This document shows positions 1 through 10,598 of a DNA stretch of 64,000 bases, piece after piece. The DNA is from Aulostomus chinensis (lineage: Eukaryota > Chordata > Actinopteri > Syngnathiformes > Aulostomidae). A program made the translations under genes and the position numbers. The stretch lies in NCBI GenBank assembly GCA_037954235.1, contig JBBMOA010000007.1, forward strand, positions 4,752,501-4,816,500. Direction: 5' to 3'. The notes under the pieces were generated by a model. That model was not told the DNA's origin and searched no databases. It saw nothing but the letters and a program-made list of their open reading frames with translations. Each line of letters opens with the position of its first letter. Positions within the stretch are counted from its first letter, which is position 1.

Positions 1-1809
1 TCCCTTGATATCATCCTGCTCTTAGGGTGTCTTAACTGGCTTTCAGTCATACAAAATTTTATCATTACCAGTCATCTTGGTGTGTGTTACCTTGCAGCAC
101 TGGCCAATGAATATTATAGCAGATCGTCTTTTCAGTCTTTCAAGATCCTTTGCCTGGAGGCTATTGCTCAGCTCAAACTGCTGATCCTTCACACTCAGAT
201 CTAATCCTGGCATAACACCTCTGTCCATGAGCAATCGCCTTGAAACCACTATTGAGTGCAAAATGCTTCAGCCCTTCCAAAATATGTTCGTCATGTGATT
301 TTGCATTTTGCTTTCTTTTGTTGTCTGTTGGCACTCCTTTTCTTCCCATGCTTTCTCTAACTATTTTAGGACCCATATATTGCTTGCTGGAATTGAGTTT
401 AACGCAAGGTGAAAGAACTTGACTTTTCTGGCCTGTTTACAATCCCATCAGTAAACTGATTATGAAAAGGCATAACCAAACTCTTTCCCCAAAGCTTGAA
501 GCCATGCGGCCTACTACTTTGTCTGTTTGTCATAAGAAGCTAATAGGTTTATGCGGTGTGTTATTTACACCATATATAGATGCTACTACTACTTGACTGC
601 GTTTTTTTTTCTATTAGGTTCTTTTCCATCCCAAATTTATCAGTTATTCCTTAAACACTCAAAACAAAAAAGAGGCGTTTTCATTGTTGTAGCACCCCTT
701 TTGGTTGGAGTTCCAAGTAGGGCCAAGTCCTCTTCCTCTCCTCTTTGTAACTCCTGATAACTACCCCATGTCCAAAAGCTGGTTTATTCATTACCTCTGG
801 CAGGTTTTGCATAAATGGGATCTCAGCCCCCATCACTATTCAGGTCACTTCAGCATCTTCACCCTATTGCAATATCATTCTCTCCACTCAGAGGTTCCTC
901 AGGCCTTAATCGGGTAAGCTTGCATATCTGGTCATGGTGGTTCACTATCTGACTCCCCATTTTAGCTGCTTACTTCTTTGCTTCCTCATTTACTGATTAT
1001 TTTCCCATGAGCACCTCTAAGCTTAAGCCAAAATCTCTTGCACTCCTGGTCTTCCTAGACACTTTTACACACACACACACACACACACACTGCTTCACTG
1101 TCTCACTGACTGTGGCCCTTCCTTGGGGTGCAGGCCATTCTTATCCCACCTCCAACTCTAACCTGCTGCCTAAGGCTTACAGGCTCTTCTCTCTGTTTGG
1201 CCTGTCAAGGTCTCTCTCTCTGCTTTCGCTGGACTTTCACTGTCTCTGATTGGATCATTATTTTTGGCCAATTTCACTTTCTACCTGCAGCAAGTTTCTC
1301 CATGCTTTCTTTACATACCATTTTTCCAGCCCACTCTGTCTTTTGTTGGTCTAATGTTCTTTTCTCTCTTTGCTGATCTTCAAGTATGTGAAGATGCTTT
1401 CTGAACTGGAGGGAAGACGATGTTCAACCCTGAAAAGATTTTAATAGGGGATGTTGGAAAAAAATGTGAAGCCTGGGAAATTAAATGGAAATTACTGAGG
1501 CTAAACCAAAAACAAACAGGCAGAGCAGTGGTTTGCAAAAGATGACCAAAATTGTCCTCCCTGCAAAGACATGAAGCTTGCAAGGTTATTTTGATAGTCC
1601 AACTTCCAATTAATTTCTTTGCTTACGGACAGACAAGAACACGAGTGTTTTGAGCAGAATTTAATATTTTTATTCTGAAGTGCTGAACAAAATTCAAGAG
1701 ATACATTTGCTCACTCAAACCCCCATGATGTGTTTGTAATCCATCTGACAGCATGTCTATGTGCTGAGACCTTGCAGAAAGTGTGGCCTGTTTCACTGGG
1801 TTAATGACA
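1..1809. other. Unassigned flank, pyrimidine-rich on + strand
   Basis: No gene is recognisable here. The + strand is T/C-rich over roughly 600-1400, and minus-strand reading frames such as 43-261 and 173-376 are short and resemble nothing I know. The strand bias is like that of the antisense retroviral remnant at 13.4-16.5 kb, so a decayed minus-strand retroelement is possible but not shown. The last 400 bases look like ordinary unique DNA up to the gypsy target duplication at 1810. Confidence 0.3.
1067..1090. repeat. (CA)n microsatellite
   Basis: Twelve uninterrupted AC units can be read directly in the sequence. Confidence 0.95.
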
Positions 1810-1815
1810 CTTTCC
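1810..1815. repeat. Target-site duplication CTTTCC (left)
   Basis: CTTTCC directly precedes the TG of the left LTR and recurs at 7267-7272 directly after the CA of the right LTR. Gypsy elements usually make 5-bp duplications, so TTTCC is the likely duplicated core and the extra C may be chance. Confidence 0.8.
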
Positions 1816-2358
1816 TGTTATGCTCAGAATAAGGCGACCCAAAACGGGTCTGGACCCAGGTAGCACAACCACAGACAGACAGAACACGGAGCCAGATTAA
1901 ACCACCCAAAGGGTGTTTATTGGATGGAAGAAAAGGGGAAGGAACAAAATTTACACTAACTTAGGGACCTAAAAAATGGGGGGAATGTGGTGCGTAGCTG
2001 TGTAACATGAGATGTGTAATTTAACTATGTGTATGCATTGTGAAATGTTGCGTGTACTAACCAGGAAGGGAGCCCTACCGCTAGGGACAGAGGGCACGAG
2101 GGTCCAGAGGAGGGAAGGCAAAGGCAGGGAGTTGGGATTTGTCCAGGAGACAGAGATGGGGGTGAAGGCGAGGGTCGTGGATAGGGAATGGTCCAAGAGT
2201 GTGGCGTGGAGTCGTGGAGGGTCGACGAGTCGAGGAGGCAGACGAGAGACGCGGAGGAAATCACGGAGGGGTTCTCAGAGGCAGCTTGGAGCCAGGGGGA
2301 ATCTTGGAAAAAAAACAAAGCCAAATGGGATGAGTGAAAAAAAGAATGGCTAGAAGCA
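1816..2358 (-). repeat. 3' LTR of the gypsy element, U3 deleted
   Basis: This stretch matches 6476-7044 closely, with a few small indels (for example a shorter GTGTGTG stretch and a missing segment near 2040-2060). It begins TGTTATGCTCAGAATAAG. The match to the other LTR stops abruptly at about 2361, where the pol coding sequence begins, whereas the right LTR continues another 220 bases to 7266. The missing part corresponds to U3 plus the first bases of R, together with the polypurine tract. The pol stop codon (2350-2352) lies inside LTR-derived sequence, which suggests that a deletion fused the end of pol to mid-LTR. Confidence 0.88.
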
Positions 2359-3482
2359 AGCGCCAGGGTGGGTCCGGTAGAACTCTTCCAGGAGGGCAGG
2401 GTCCGCTGGGTAAGTGCGTGGAACCCAGTTGCGATCCTCGGGTCCATACCCCACCCAGTCCACTAGGAACTGGTAGCCCCGTCCACGACGACGGACAGCA
2501 AGGAGTTTATTCACCTCCCAGACCATGTCACCTCCATCCAGGACCCTAGGAGGTGGAGGAGTAGGGGTCAGGGGGGACAGAGCACTGGACACTGTGGGCT
2601 TGACATGGGAAACATGAAACACTGGGTGAACTTTCAGGGAAGCAGGAAGGTGAAGACGTACCGCCATGGGGTTTACGATGTGGTCGTTCGTGTAGGGACC
2701 AACGTAGCAGGGGCCCATCTTTTGGGACGTAGCAGGAAGAGGCAGGTCGCGAGCCAATAGGTATACCTTCTGACCGGGCCTCTAAGAAGGAGCTGGTTGT
2801 CTATGGTGGTCAGCCGAGCGTTGGGACCACTCGTCGGCCCACAACATGGCACTCCGGGCAGCCTTCCAGATCTGCCGGCATCGACGAAGATGGGCTTGTG
2901 TGCTAGAGACTGCCACCTCCAACTCCTGACTAGGGAACAGTGGGGGCTGGTAGCCAAGAGAACATTTGAAGGGTGACAGACCAGTGGCTGAGCTTTCTAG
3001 GGTGTTGATGGCATACTCAACCCACGGTAGCAACTTGCTCCAGGAGGCGGGGTTGCTGGTGGTGGTGCAATGAAGAGCCGCTTCTAAGACTTGGTTAGCC
3101 CGCTCCGTCTGCCCATTAGTTTGTGGATGGTATCCAGAAGAGAGGCTGGCCGTGGCCCCAATACCTCTGCAGAAGGCCTGCCACACCCTTGCAGTGAATT
3201 GGGGGCCACGGTCAGAAACTATGTCCTGCGGGATCCCATGGAGGCGAACAACGTGGGTAACTAGCAGATCAGCGGCATCTGCAGCACCTGGGATCGGACA
3301 GCGGATGGTACAAACAAGCGGTTGCGGGGCCCGTTACCTGGGTCAGGCTGAGTACGCTGAGCCGTTCTTACCAGCGTTTCAATACACCAGGTAACCACTC
3401 CAACTACCCAGGCTGGCGGAAGGATAGTGTCAGGGGTTTCAGGGGCCTTGGAGGACCCCTCAGGGTCTAGGCAAGAGAGCAT
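2350..3482 (-). pseudogene. pol: gypsy integrase and chromodomain, internally deleted
   Basis: Integrase inserts the DNA copy into the genome, and the chromodomain directs it to chromatin. From 3482 the frame ends in VRSQVLQ near 3290. The sequence then jumps straight to the second half of the catalytic core (ADLLVTHVVRLHGIPQDIVS, then SDRGPQF). The HHCC zinc finger and first catalytic Asp, about 100 or more residues in this family, are missing. The frame 3186-2782 carries GYHPQTNGQTERANQ with the last catalytic Glu. The frame 2757-2350 carries the C-terminal domain (VNPMAVRLHLPASLKVHPVF) and a chromodomain (YQFLVDWVGYGPEDRNWVP). It ends at the LTR fusion (TAG, 2350-2352). Confidence 0.9.
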
Positions 3483-4715
3483 CCGCCCTCACGTTCTTGG
3501 CGCCTGGGCGGAAGGTGAGGACAAAATCAAAACGACTGAAAAAGAGGGCCCAACGTGCCTGCCGGGGATTGAGTCTCTTGGCCGTCCTCACATAGGTCAA
3601 GTTCCTATGGTCTGACCAAACCACAAATGGTTCCTCACCCCCTCCAACCAATGCCTCCACTCCTCCAGTGCCGTGTGGACGGCTAATAGCTCTTGATTGC
3701 CGACATCGTAGTTCCGTTCCGCTGGTGAGAACCGTTGGGAGAGGTAAGCGTAGGGATGGATCTTCTGATCCTCCTCAGACCGCTGGGACAGCACAGCGCC
3801 GATCCCTGTGTACGATGCATCCACCTCCACAATGAACTGTCGAGACGGATCTGGATGAGAGAGCACTGGTGACTTGGTGAATAGGGCCTTCAAGGCTGTC
3901 AATGCTGCCTCCGCCTCTGGAGACCAGGAGAAGGGGCAGAGGGTGGAGGTGAGTGCAGTGAGAGGGGCAGCGACCCGGCTGAACCCCTGAACAAACCGCC
4001 GATAGAAATTAGCGAACCCCAAGAAGCGTCGGAGCTGGGTCCTATCCGTAGGTGTTGGCCAATCCTCCACCGCTTGAATCTTCTTGGGGTCAGCTCGAAC
4101 ATGTCCCCTCTCCACGATGTGGCCAAGAAAATCCACAGATGTGGCGTGGAACACACACTTCTCCGCTTTCATGAACAGCCTGTTCTCCAGCAGCCTCTGG
4201 GGGACCAGGCGGACATGTTGTTGGTGCTCCTCCAATGTCCTCGAGAACACTAATATATCGTCCAAGTAGACCACCACAAACGTGTTCAACATATCCCGGA
4301 GGACATCGTTGACTAAAGCCTGGAAGACAGCTGGGGCATTCGTGAGTCCGAAGGGCATGACTCGATACTCAAAGTGGCCAAGGTGGGTGTTAAAAGCTGT
4401 CTTCCACTCGTCTCCTTCTCGTATGTGTACCAAGTGGTACGCGTTGCGGAGGTCCAGCTTGGTGAACACTGTGGCCTGGGTTAGGGGCTCAAACATGGAA
4501 CTTAGGAGGGGAAGGGGATACTTATTCTTAACTGTGATAGCATTAAGCTGGCGGTAATCTATACAAGGCCTCAGGCCCCCATCCCTCTTAGAGACAAAGA
4601 AGAAACCCGCACCTGCTGCGGAAGACGATGGCTTTATGATACCTGAGGCGAGGGACTCTGATATAATTGCGCATAGCCTCCTTCTCAGGGACGGAGAGGT
4701 TATACAGACGGCCAA
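3460..4715 (-). pseudogene. pol: gypsy reverse transcriptase and RNase H
   Basis: The RT copies element RNA into DNA and the RNase H removes the RNA strand. The longest open stretch (4715-3597) shows RT motifs in order: FFFVSKRDGGLRPCIDYRQL, KLDLRNAYHLVHI, MPFGLTNAPAVFQ, and the catalytic box FVVVYLDDILVFS at about 4257-4268, followed by FLGHIV and FLGFANFYRRF. RNase H follows with FIVEVDASYTGIGAVLSQ. The frame changes near 3640, and the rest of RNase H (VVWSDHRNLTYVRTAKRLNP) continues to 3460. The RT aspartates look intact, so this domain was lost by frameshift rather than by active-site change. Confidence 0.93.
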
Positions 4716-5388
4716 CAGGAGGTGAAGCCCTGGGAAGGAGGTCTATGGCGCAATCATAGGGACGGTGAGGGGGAAGTGAAAGGGCCTTGTCCTTACTAAA
4801 AACTGAAGCGAGGTCATGGTAGACAGGGGGAACTCCAGTGAGGTCTGGAGGAGAGATGACGGGCCTGGGACTACTGGACGGAGATGGAGCGGAGCGAAGA
4901 CAATTGGCATGACAAGCGACACTCCAGCCCAAAATCCGCCCAGTAGACCAGGAAATGTGAGGATCGTGTCTCTCCAGCCAAGGCCTACCTAATACCAAGG
5001 GAGCCGTGGGAGCACGCAACACCAGAAAACGTGCGGTCTCTACATGATTACCCGAGAGTTTAAGTTTGAGGGGAATGGTGCTATGGGTAACCCTCCCAAG
5101 GGAACGGCCATCTAAAGCTTGGACGGTGAAGGTGGAGCCGAGAGGAACGAGTGGAACACCAGCTTGCTGGGCTAAAGATATATCAATCAAACACTTGTCC
5201 GCCCCCGAATCCACCAGCACACTGACTGAAAGTGATTCTGTGCCCCAAGAGAGAGTGGCAGGGAAAAGATGGTTGTGACCCTTGGGTTGGGGAATGGTGG
5301 ATTGGCTCACTAGGACCCCCTTTGCTAGTGAGCCGGGTCTTTTGGGCGAACAGGACAGGCTCGGATGAAGTGGCCGGTCTTCCCGCAA
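4700..5388 (-). pseudogene. pol: gypsy aspartic protease and RT linker
   Basis: This frame runs on from the zinc-knuckle region. It holds the retropepsin active site VSVLVDSGADKCLID (D-S-G), the flap-side hydrophobic segment LVLRAPTAPLVLGRPWLERH, and the linker PPVYHDLASVFSKDKALSLP, which in this family leads into reverse transcriptase. The protease cuts the Gag-Pol polyprotein inside the particle. The frame continues to 4588, but its last stretch is nonsense: the RT sequence passes into another frame near 4700, so the polyprotein is broken here. There is no separate start codon, because the protease is expected as part of Gag-Pol. Confidence 0.87.
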
Positions 5389-6462
5389 TAGAGACAGAGT
5401 CTATTGCGCATCCTTTGCTCCCTCTCTTCGGGTAGGAGACATGACCGGCCCACCTCCATGGGTTCGTCACCCACTCTCCCAGATGATGGCATTGTGGAGA
5501 GAGTGGAGGCATGGTCCGGCAGAGACATATTGCTGCAGATGAGGGGGTTAGAGGGCACACGGGTGGAGTTGGGCCTGGAGGTCACTCCCCCTGGCATTGC
5601 GCACGCTCCTGGCGTCGTTCCTTCAGACGTGCATCCATCTGGAGAGCCAGAGTCACCAGTGCATTGAGGGTGGCTGGAGGTTCTCTACCTATGATCAGAT
5701 CCTTGATAGAGTCACTCAGGCCTCTCCGGTAAGCACTCCTGAGAGCAAGGTCACCCCACCCGCTGTCAGCAGCAATCACACGAAAGTCCAGGGTATAATC
5801 TGCAACGGAGCGTGCCCCCTGCTGGAGGATGTGAAGACGGCTGGCTGTGTCTGCCCCCTCTGCAGGGTGATCAAAAACCAGCTTGAATTCCTGGAGAAAC
5901 CTCTCAGTTGCTGGCGAGGGAGGCATCTTGGCCAGTGGCTGCAATTGCCCAGCTGAGGGCTTTATCTGAGAGCAGGGACATAATCAAAGCAATGCGGGCT
6001 GCATCTGACCCATAACGGGAGGGCTGGTGGGTGAACAGGAGTTGACATTGTCCCAGAAAACCCTTGCACTGATCGAAATTTCCATCAAAGCTTTTGGGAG
6101 AGGGGAGTTTGGGCTCTGTTCGGTGGTCTGGATGAGAATGAGTCAAAACGGCGGGAGGATTGGGCTGAGGCAGGGGGGAGGGCTCAGTTCCTGGTGCGGA
6201 AAGACCACCAAGCTGAGAGACAGCCTCAGTTAAGGAAGCAAGCTGGTGGGTAATGGCCGCCAGGGCAGAAGTCGTGGAATGGGAGGAGTTTTGGAGAGTG
6301 GAAATTTCCCGAAGTGACCTGGCTGAAAGCTGTATTGAGCTGAGTGTGGAGCGCACATAGTTGGGTGGCCTGGTCATCAAGCCTAGCTTGGAGAGCTTGG
6401 GGAGTCAGGGGACCGGTGGGGGTAGGGTTGCCTGCCTGTCTGGGTTGGCTAGAGTCCGTCAT
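5325..6462 (-). pseudogene. gag: gypsy gag remnant (capsid and zinc knuckle), frameshifted
   Basis: Gag forms the particle core and binds element RNA. The start codon at 6462 gives MTDSSQPRQAGNP. The reading then continues in other frames: 6380-5904 carries the Ty3-type capsid region (FDGNFDQCKGFLGQCQLLF), 5944-5582 continues the capsid (ERFLQEFKLVFDHP, VADYTLDFRVIAADSGWG), and 5597-5325 holds a CCHC zinc knuckle, CLYCGKTGHFIRACP, with spacing CX2CX4HX4C. At least three frame changes are needed to read it through. Order and spacing match a normal gypsy gag of about 350-400 residues. The start is the first ATG after the LTR and the predicted priming site. Confidence 0.85.
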
Positions 6463-6475
6463 GGCTTGATCGTTC
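6463..6475 (-). promoter_or_regulatory. Predicted self-primer binding site
   Basis: The minus strand directly after the 5' LTR reads GAACGATCAAGCC, followed at once by the gag start codon. No tRNA-type site (a TGG start) is seen. The same 13-mer with one mismatch (GTACGATCAAGCC) lies on the + strand inside the LTR at 7116-7128. A minus-strand transcript beginning near 7128 would therefore start with the complement of this site and could fold back on it. This is the arrangement known for Tf1 and sushi-type elements, which prime with their own 5' end. The match is seen; the mechanism is inferred. Confidence 0.6.
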
Positions 6476-7266
6476 TGTTACGCTCAGAATAAGGCGACCC
6501 AAAACGGGTCTGGACCCAGGTAGCACAACCACAGACAGACAGAACACAGGGAGCCAGATTAAACCACCCAAAGGGTGTTTATTGGATGGAAGAAAAGGGG
6601 AAGGAACAAAATTTACACTAACTTAGGGACCTAAAAAATGGGGGGAATGTGGTGCGTAGCTGTGTAACATGAGATGTGTAATTTAACTATGTGTATGCGT
6701 GGGTGTGTGTTGTGAAATGTTGCGTGTGCGTGTACTAACCAGTCCGTGGGGAAGGGAGCCCTACCGCTAGGGACAGAGGGCACGAGGGTCCAGAGGAGGG
6801 AAGGCAAAGGCAGGGAGTTGGGATTTGTCCAGGAGACAGAGATGGGGGTGAAGGCGAGGGTCGAGGATAGGGAATGGTCCAAGAGTGTGGCGTGGAGTCG
6901 TGGAGGGTCGACGAGTCGAGGAGGCAGATGAGACACGCGGAGGAAATCACGGAGGGGTTCTCAGAGGCAGCTTGGAGCCAGGGGGAATCTTGGAAAAAAA
7001 ACAAAGTCAAACAGGATGAGTGAAAAAAAGAATGGCTAGAAGCAAGCGAACGATGAAATAGTAATACTGCGAGGTAAGCAAAGGAGCTTGTCGGCAAAGT
7101 TACCACGTGGGGTCAGTACGATCAAGCCCGGGTTGAAGGTCCTGGATTCCTCTTACAGCTGGCCCGGCAATTGCCTGCAGGCATGGCTGATTGCTGATAG
7201 GTGGCACCTGTGCTGGAATCAGCCTGAAGAGGGCCCTGGAGAGCATGGGAGGGAGGATCCCTTACA
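6476..7266 (-). repeat. 5' LTR of the gypsy element (complete)
   Basis: The LTR is 791 bp. On the + strand it starts TGTTACGCTCAG and ends CCCTTACA, giving the usual TG...CA ends. On the transcribed minus strand, U3 would run from 7266 to about 7129, and R plus U5 from about 7128 to 6476. No clear TATA box is seen in U3. The block 6735-7106 can be translated on the minus strand, but it lies wholly within the LTR and is not a gene. Confidence 0.88.
7119..7128 (-). promoter_or_regulatory. Predicted transcript 5' end / self-primer segment
   Basis: The + strand CGATCAAGCC here equals the minus-strand sequence just after the LTR (6472-6463). If transcription starts near 7128, the RNA begins GGCTTGATCG and can anneal to that site. 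This would set the U3/R border at about 7128, leaving a U3 of about 138 bp. This is inference from complementarity alone. Confidence 0.5.
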
Positions 7267-7272
7267 CTTTCC

Positions 7273-7890
7273 ATCAACTTGCTAGTAACCCTTCCTCCAA
7301 AAGTGTCACCATTACTGCTTTAAAAACTTATGTCGGTGAATGGCCCTGCCCAAGATGCTTTTAAGGGGGCACTGTCTGTAACTGTCTGTTCAGATGTGAG
7401 GCCTAGTACTAGGATCCTGCCTGTTCTGCTGTGCATAATTAAATAGGCTTGAACTTGTGCGTTCACGCCGCCATCTGGAGACGAAAGGCCACTCAGTTTG
7501 TCTCCTGGTGACATCTAATATTGTATTCTTTCCAGCAACAACAGCTTCGTGCAGATGAGACAAAGTAGCTTTGCACTGATGAAACCAGGAAGGATGAATG
7601 CATTGTTGTCTTTCCATTTTTCTTCATATACCATATTTTCCTTGTCAACTGTCTTCTTCAGACTTTATTGTAAAATGTTTCTCTTGCTGACAAACAATGG
7701 TTTGCTAGCTTCACTCTGAACATAATTGCAAACCTCCAAAAAAACTCCAAAAAATGCGATGTTGTACATGAGGAGAGGCAAAAACTGCAGAAAGGTGCTG
7801 CACACTACACACTACAAGGTAATTTATTGAAGAGAGGTGATAATGTTTCGGCCAAACTGGCCTTCTGCAGATCACATAATGACATTTGGG
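7273..7890. other. Unassigned DNA between gypsy and SINE
   Basis: No gene is supported. A minus-strand frame at 7390-7617 has no recognisable motif. At about 7780-7880 there is a GTTTCGGCCAAACTGGCCTTCTGCAG segment, a repeat-like motif with the GGCCAAACTGGCC palindrome that I recognise from fish DNA but cannot assign to a family. Confidence 0.4.
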
Positions 7891-8243
7891 TCTGAGCGGC
7901 ACGGTGGTGCAGTGGTTAGGGGTGGTGCAGAAGGTTCCGGGTTTGAACCCTGGCTCGGGCACGGGATCTTTCTGTGAAGGTTCTCTTTGGTACTCCGGCT
8001 TCTTCCCACAGTTAAAAGACATGCAAATGGGGTCTAGGCTGATACTCTAAATTGACCGTAAGTGTGACTGTGAGTGTGAATGGTTGTCTGTCTGAATGTG
8101 TTGGCCCTGTGATAGACTTGCAAGTTGTCCAGGTTGAACCCTGCCTCTCACCCGAAAGCCACTGGGACAGGCTCCAGCCCCCCCACCCCCACGACCCTTA
8201 ACACGATAAGCAGAAGAAAATGGATGGATGGATGGATGGATGG
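7891..8243 (+). mobile_element. tRNA-headed SINE with (TGGA)n tail, copy 1
   Basis: The head GCGGCACGGTGGTGCAGTGG resembles a tRNA A box and GGTTTGAACCC resembles a B box, so an internal RNA polymerase III promoter is likely. The body contains ACTCTAAATTGACCGTA and GGCTCCAGCC, and the copy ends in ATAAGCAGAAGAAAATGGATGG repeats. At least five further full or partial copies of the same family occur in this window. The head has lost some bases compared with the 21.6 and 53.4 kb copies. No clear target duplication is seen. Confidence 0.85.
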
Positions 8244-8772
8244 GTTCAACCCTCAGTCTTAAGGGACTTGATGAGGCCTATTGTATACACCTGACATGAC
8301 ACTCAATGTCAACTTAGACTGGTGTGGGGGTGTTAACCTAAACCTAGCGTCACAGTACAATGCAGGAGTAAATATACATCATGTTATCCTAAATGTCTTT
8401 TTATAAAAACAAACATATGACAGAATTTCATGTATCCAATGGATTAACAAACAGCATTAAAAAAAATCTGTTCAGTATGAACATACCTCTCTTCAACAAA
8501 TAACCTTGTATGGAACTCGGAGTGTGTGGCACCCTTCTACATTTTTTGCGAGTTTTGGCCCAGGTTGCCAGCACCTCTTATCTGGTGTGCATCTGCACTT
8601 CTCTAAAGTACATGAGGAAAGGATCACTGATGCCAAGAATACAATTTTGACAGTGAAGTCTTTCAAATAATTCATATAAATGGTCAGGATCAAATCTCTC
8701 TCAAGGAAGTAAACAATCATTCTCAAGATTAAAATCATACATATTTATTGTTCATCATATGGAAAGGGCCAG
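8244..8772. other. Unassigned AT-rich DNA
   Basis: No gene, repeat unit or RNA feature can be supported in this interval. Confidence 0.4.
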
Positions 8773-8776
8773 TTAA

Positions 8777-10598
8777 CCCTTCGGGACCCATTCAAACAAA
8801 GTGCAGGATTTTAGACACACATTCTTTGCACTCAAATATCTATGGAATGGTTCATCACACTCATATCTCGTGAAACTACACAGCTGCGCCTTTACCATTG
8901 TACCTATTGCTTATTTTTGCATTTAAGTATTTATTGGAAAATCATTTTTGAATTTGGCTAAATTTAATCATAAATATGGTTCACAAAAAGCTGTGCATTG
9001 ATGTGCACTTGTTTTACCCTCATCTAAATAACTCACGAACCCATCATCATACAGATACAGCAAACATAGCATATGAAAAAGGCAGAAACTGAGCTTTACA
9101 ACGATGTAAGACACATACATGTGCATCCAAAGTATCTTTTCACACCTAGACTGAAAATGACTGCAATATAATAAGTTTCCTCATTTGTTTACTCCAGTAT
9201 TTCACTCGTACTTGTCAGTCGCATTACAGAGAACAACATATCTCACTGGCTCCTGGGTTATCATGTTTTCCTCTATGACCAATTACATCCATAATCCAGT
9301 TTTGATCACTGCAAATTCCTACAGGGTGTCCAGTATAGCATGACATTGCATCCTTTTCTGAATGATAGGAAAGTTTTGCTTCTCAAAACCCTCTCAAAAC
9401 TTTCTTCAAGTAAACAAAAGAGCACAAGCACATACATTTTGCAGACGGACGCTACTGTACATGGGCATTTACAGTAGACTCCATGTGTAAAATGCGCACG
9501 GAGGCTACTGTAAATGCACATGTGCAGATCGGTTCAGGTCAGGTCAGGTCACTACAGGTCACTGTCCAACACTGAATAGACACTTGGCAGAGCAGTGTAT
9601 AATATCAGAAAAAAAAACCCCACCAAAGAAATAAACTGTAGCTGAAGTCATACACCTCATCTATAAAGATGCCACTGCAGACTTTGGTCCCAGTGACCTG
9701 GATAATGGCTCAGGCTTTGAGAGAGGAGTATCTGATGATGAGGAGATGTTTTTCATGGATCCAACTCAAGATGATCCAAGATTTATATAAGTTGTAACTA
9801 TATTCTACATCATAATATGTTGATATAATAACTATAGGGACGCCATAGGGAATCTTGAAAATCACTTTTGATGTATATAGTGTTGTAGTAGTGTTTTCTT
9901 GTAAATAGTTGTGTAATTTTATTTTTGTATTATTTATACATGTTTCTTTTCAATGAATCATTTCTCATCATGAGAAGAATGTGTTTATTTTAGTAAAATG
10001 GCTTTTATTCTTGCCATGCAGACACCACACATTCTTGCAAACTGTGAAGACAGAGCAGCCCACCACCATGGTGCATGGCCAAACTCCCCCAACTCAATAT
10101 GCAAAGCTATGTGTGCTGGAAACCTTCTAAGATGAGAAACATATACAAAATCCCCCCAAAAATTGTTATATCATTTTTTTGGGGGGGGGGGGGGTTAACA
10201 TTTTTTATAAAATATATTTAAGTAGTACCAAGTGAAGTGATGTCATATCTGGATAGCATAGACTGTCTTGGAAAAAAACAAACAAGATATAGCACATAGA
10301 GAGTGACCTTATAATGACCAAGATACTGTAATACAGGGGTGTCAAACTGATCCAGTAAAGGGCCGGTGTGGCTGCAGGTTTTCAATCCAACCAAGCAAAA
10401 GCAACACCTGATCCAACAAATGAGCTGTGTGGACACAGCTTGATTGAGTTAAGTTGAATCAGGTGTTGCTTTTGCTTGGTTGGATTGAAAACCTGCAGCC
10501 ACACCGGCCCTTTACTGGATCAGTTTGACACCTGTGCTGTAATAGCTCAAAAGCAAAGGATGTAAAATCACCCCAAAATCTGCTTGGGTCCCTCAGGG
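8777..10598. mobile_element. piggyBac-like element, non-autonomous
   Basis: TTAA stands at 8773-8776 and again at 10599-10602. Just inside, the left end reads CCCTTCGGGACCC and the right end is the inverse, GGGTCCCTCAGGG, so the ends match as inverted repeats except for two bases. TTAA duplication with CCC...GGG ends is the signature of piggyBac transposons. A + strand stretch at about 9668-9788 encodes an acidic peptide (GFERGVSDDEEMFFMDPTQD), which could be a remnant of a transposase N-terminus, but no DDD catalytic region is present. The element also carries a G-tract at 10178-10195 and a nested hAT MITE. Confidence 0.72.
10334..10536. mobile_element. hAT-type foldback MITE
   Basis: The 203-bp unit starts CAGGGGTGTCAAACTGATCC and ends in the inverse, GGATCAGTTTGACACCTGTG. 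CTGTAATA stands on both sides (10326-10333 and 10537-10544), an 8-bp duplication typical of hAT elements. The two arms of about 80 bases are almost perfect inverse copies around a short centre, so the element is a near-complete hairpin. There is no coding capacity. It sits inside the piggyBac-like element and is therefore younger than it. Confidence 0.88.

Larger units (their letters stand above)
1816..7266 (-). mobile_element. Ty3/gypsy chromovirus-type LTR retrotransposon
   Basis: A full element runs on the minus strand. In transcript order it has a 5' LTR (7266 down to 6476), gag, protease, reverse transcriptase, RNase H, integrase with chromodomain, then a 3' LTR (2358 down to 1816). The + strand copy starts with TG at 1816 and ends with CA at 7266. 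CTTTCC lies directly outside both ends (1810-1815 and 7267-7272), as expected for a target-site duplication. The pol domain order, with integrase after RNase H, is that of Ty3/gypsy. The C-terminal chromodomain and the self-priming signal point to the Tf1/sushi-like chromoviruses. Several frameshifts, an integrase deletion and the loss of U3 from the 3' LTR show that this copy is inactive. Confidence 0.93.

Noticed and set aside
2025..2447. 140-codon minus-strand frame across the left LTR (and its 6735-7106 counterpart)
   Set aside because: Both are in LTR sequence; the left one reads across the pol/LTR fusion. Serine/proline-rich content reflects base composition.
7900..7960. Possible tRNA gene from A-box and B-box-like sequence
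   Set aside because: No cloverleaf with paired acceptor arm can be formed, and the sequence is the head of a dispersed SINE.
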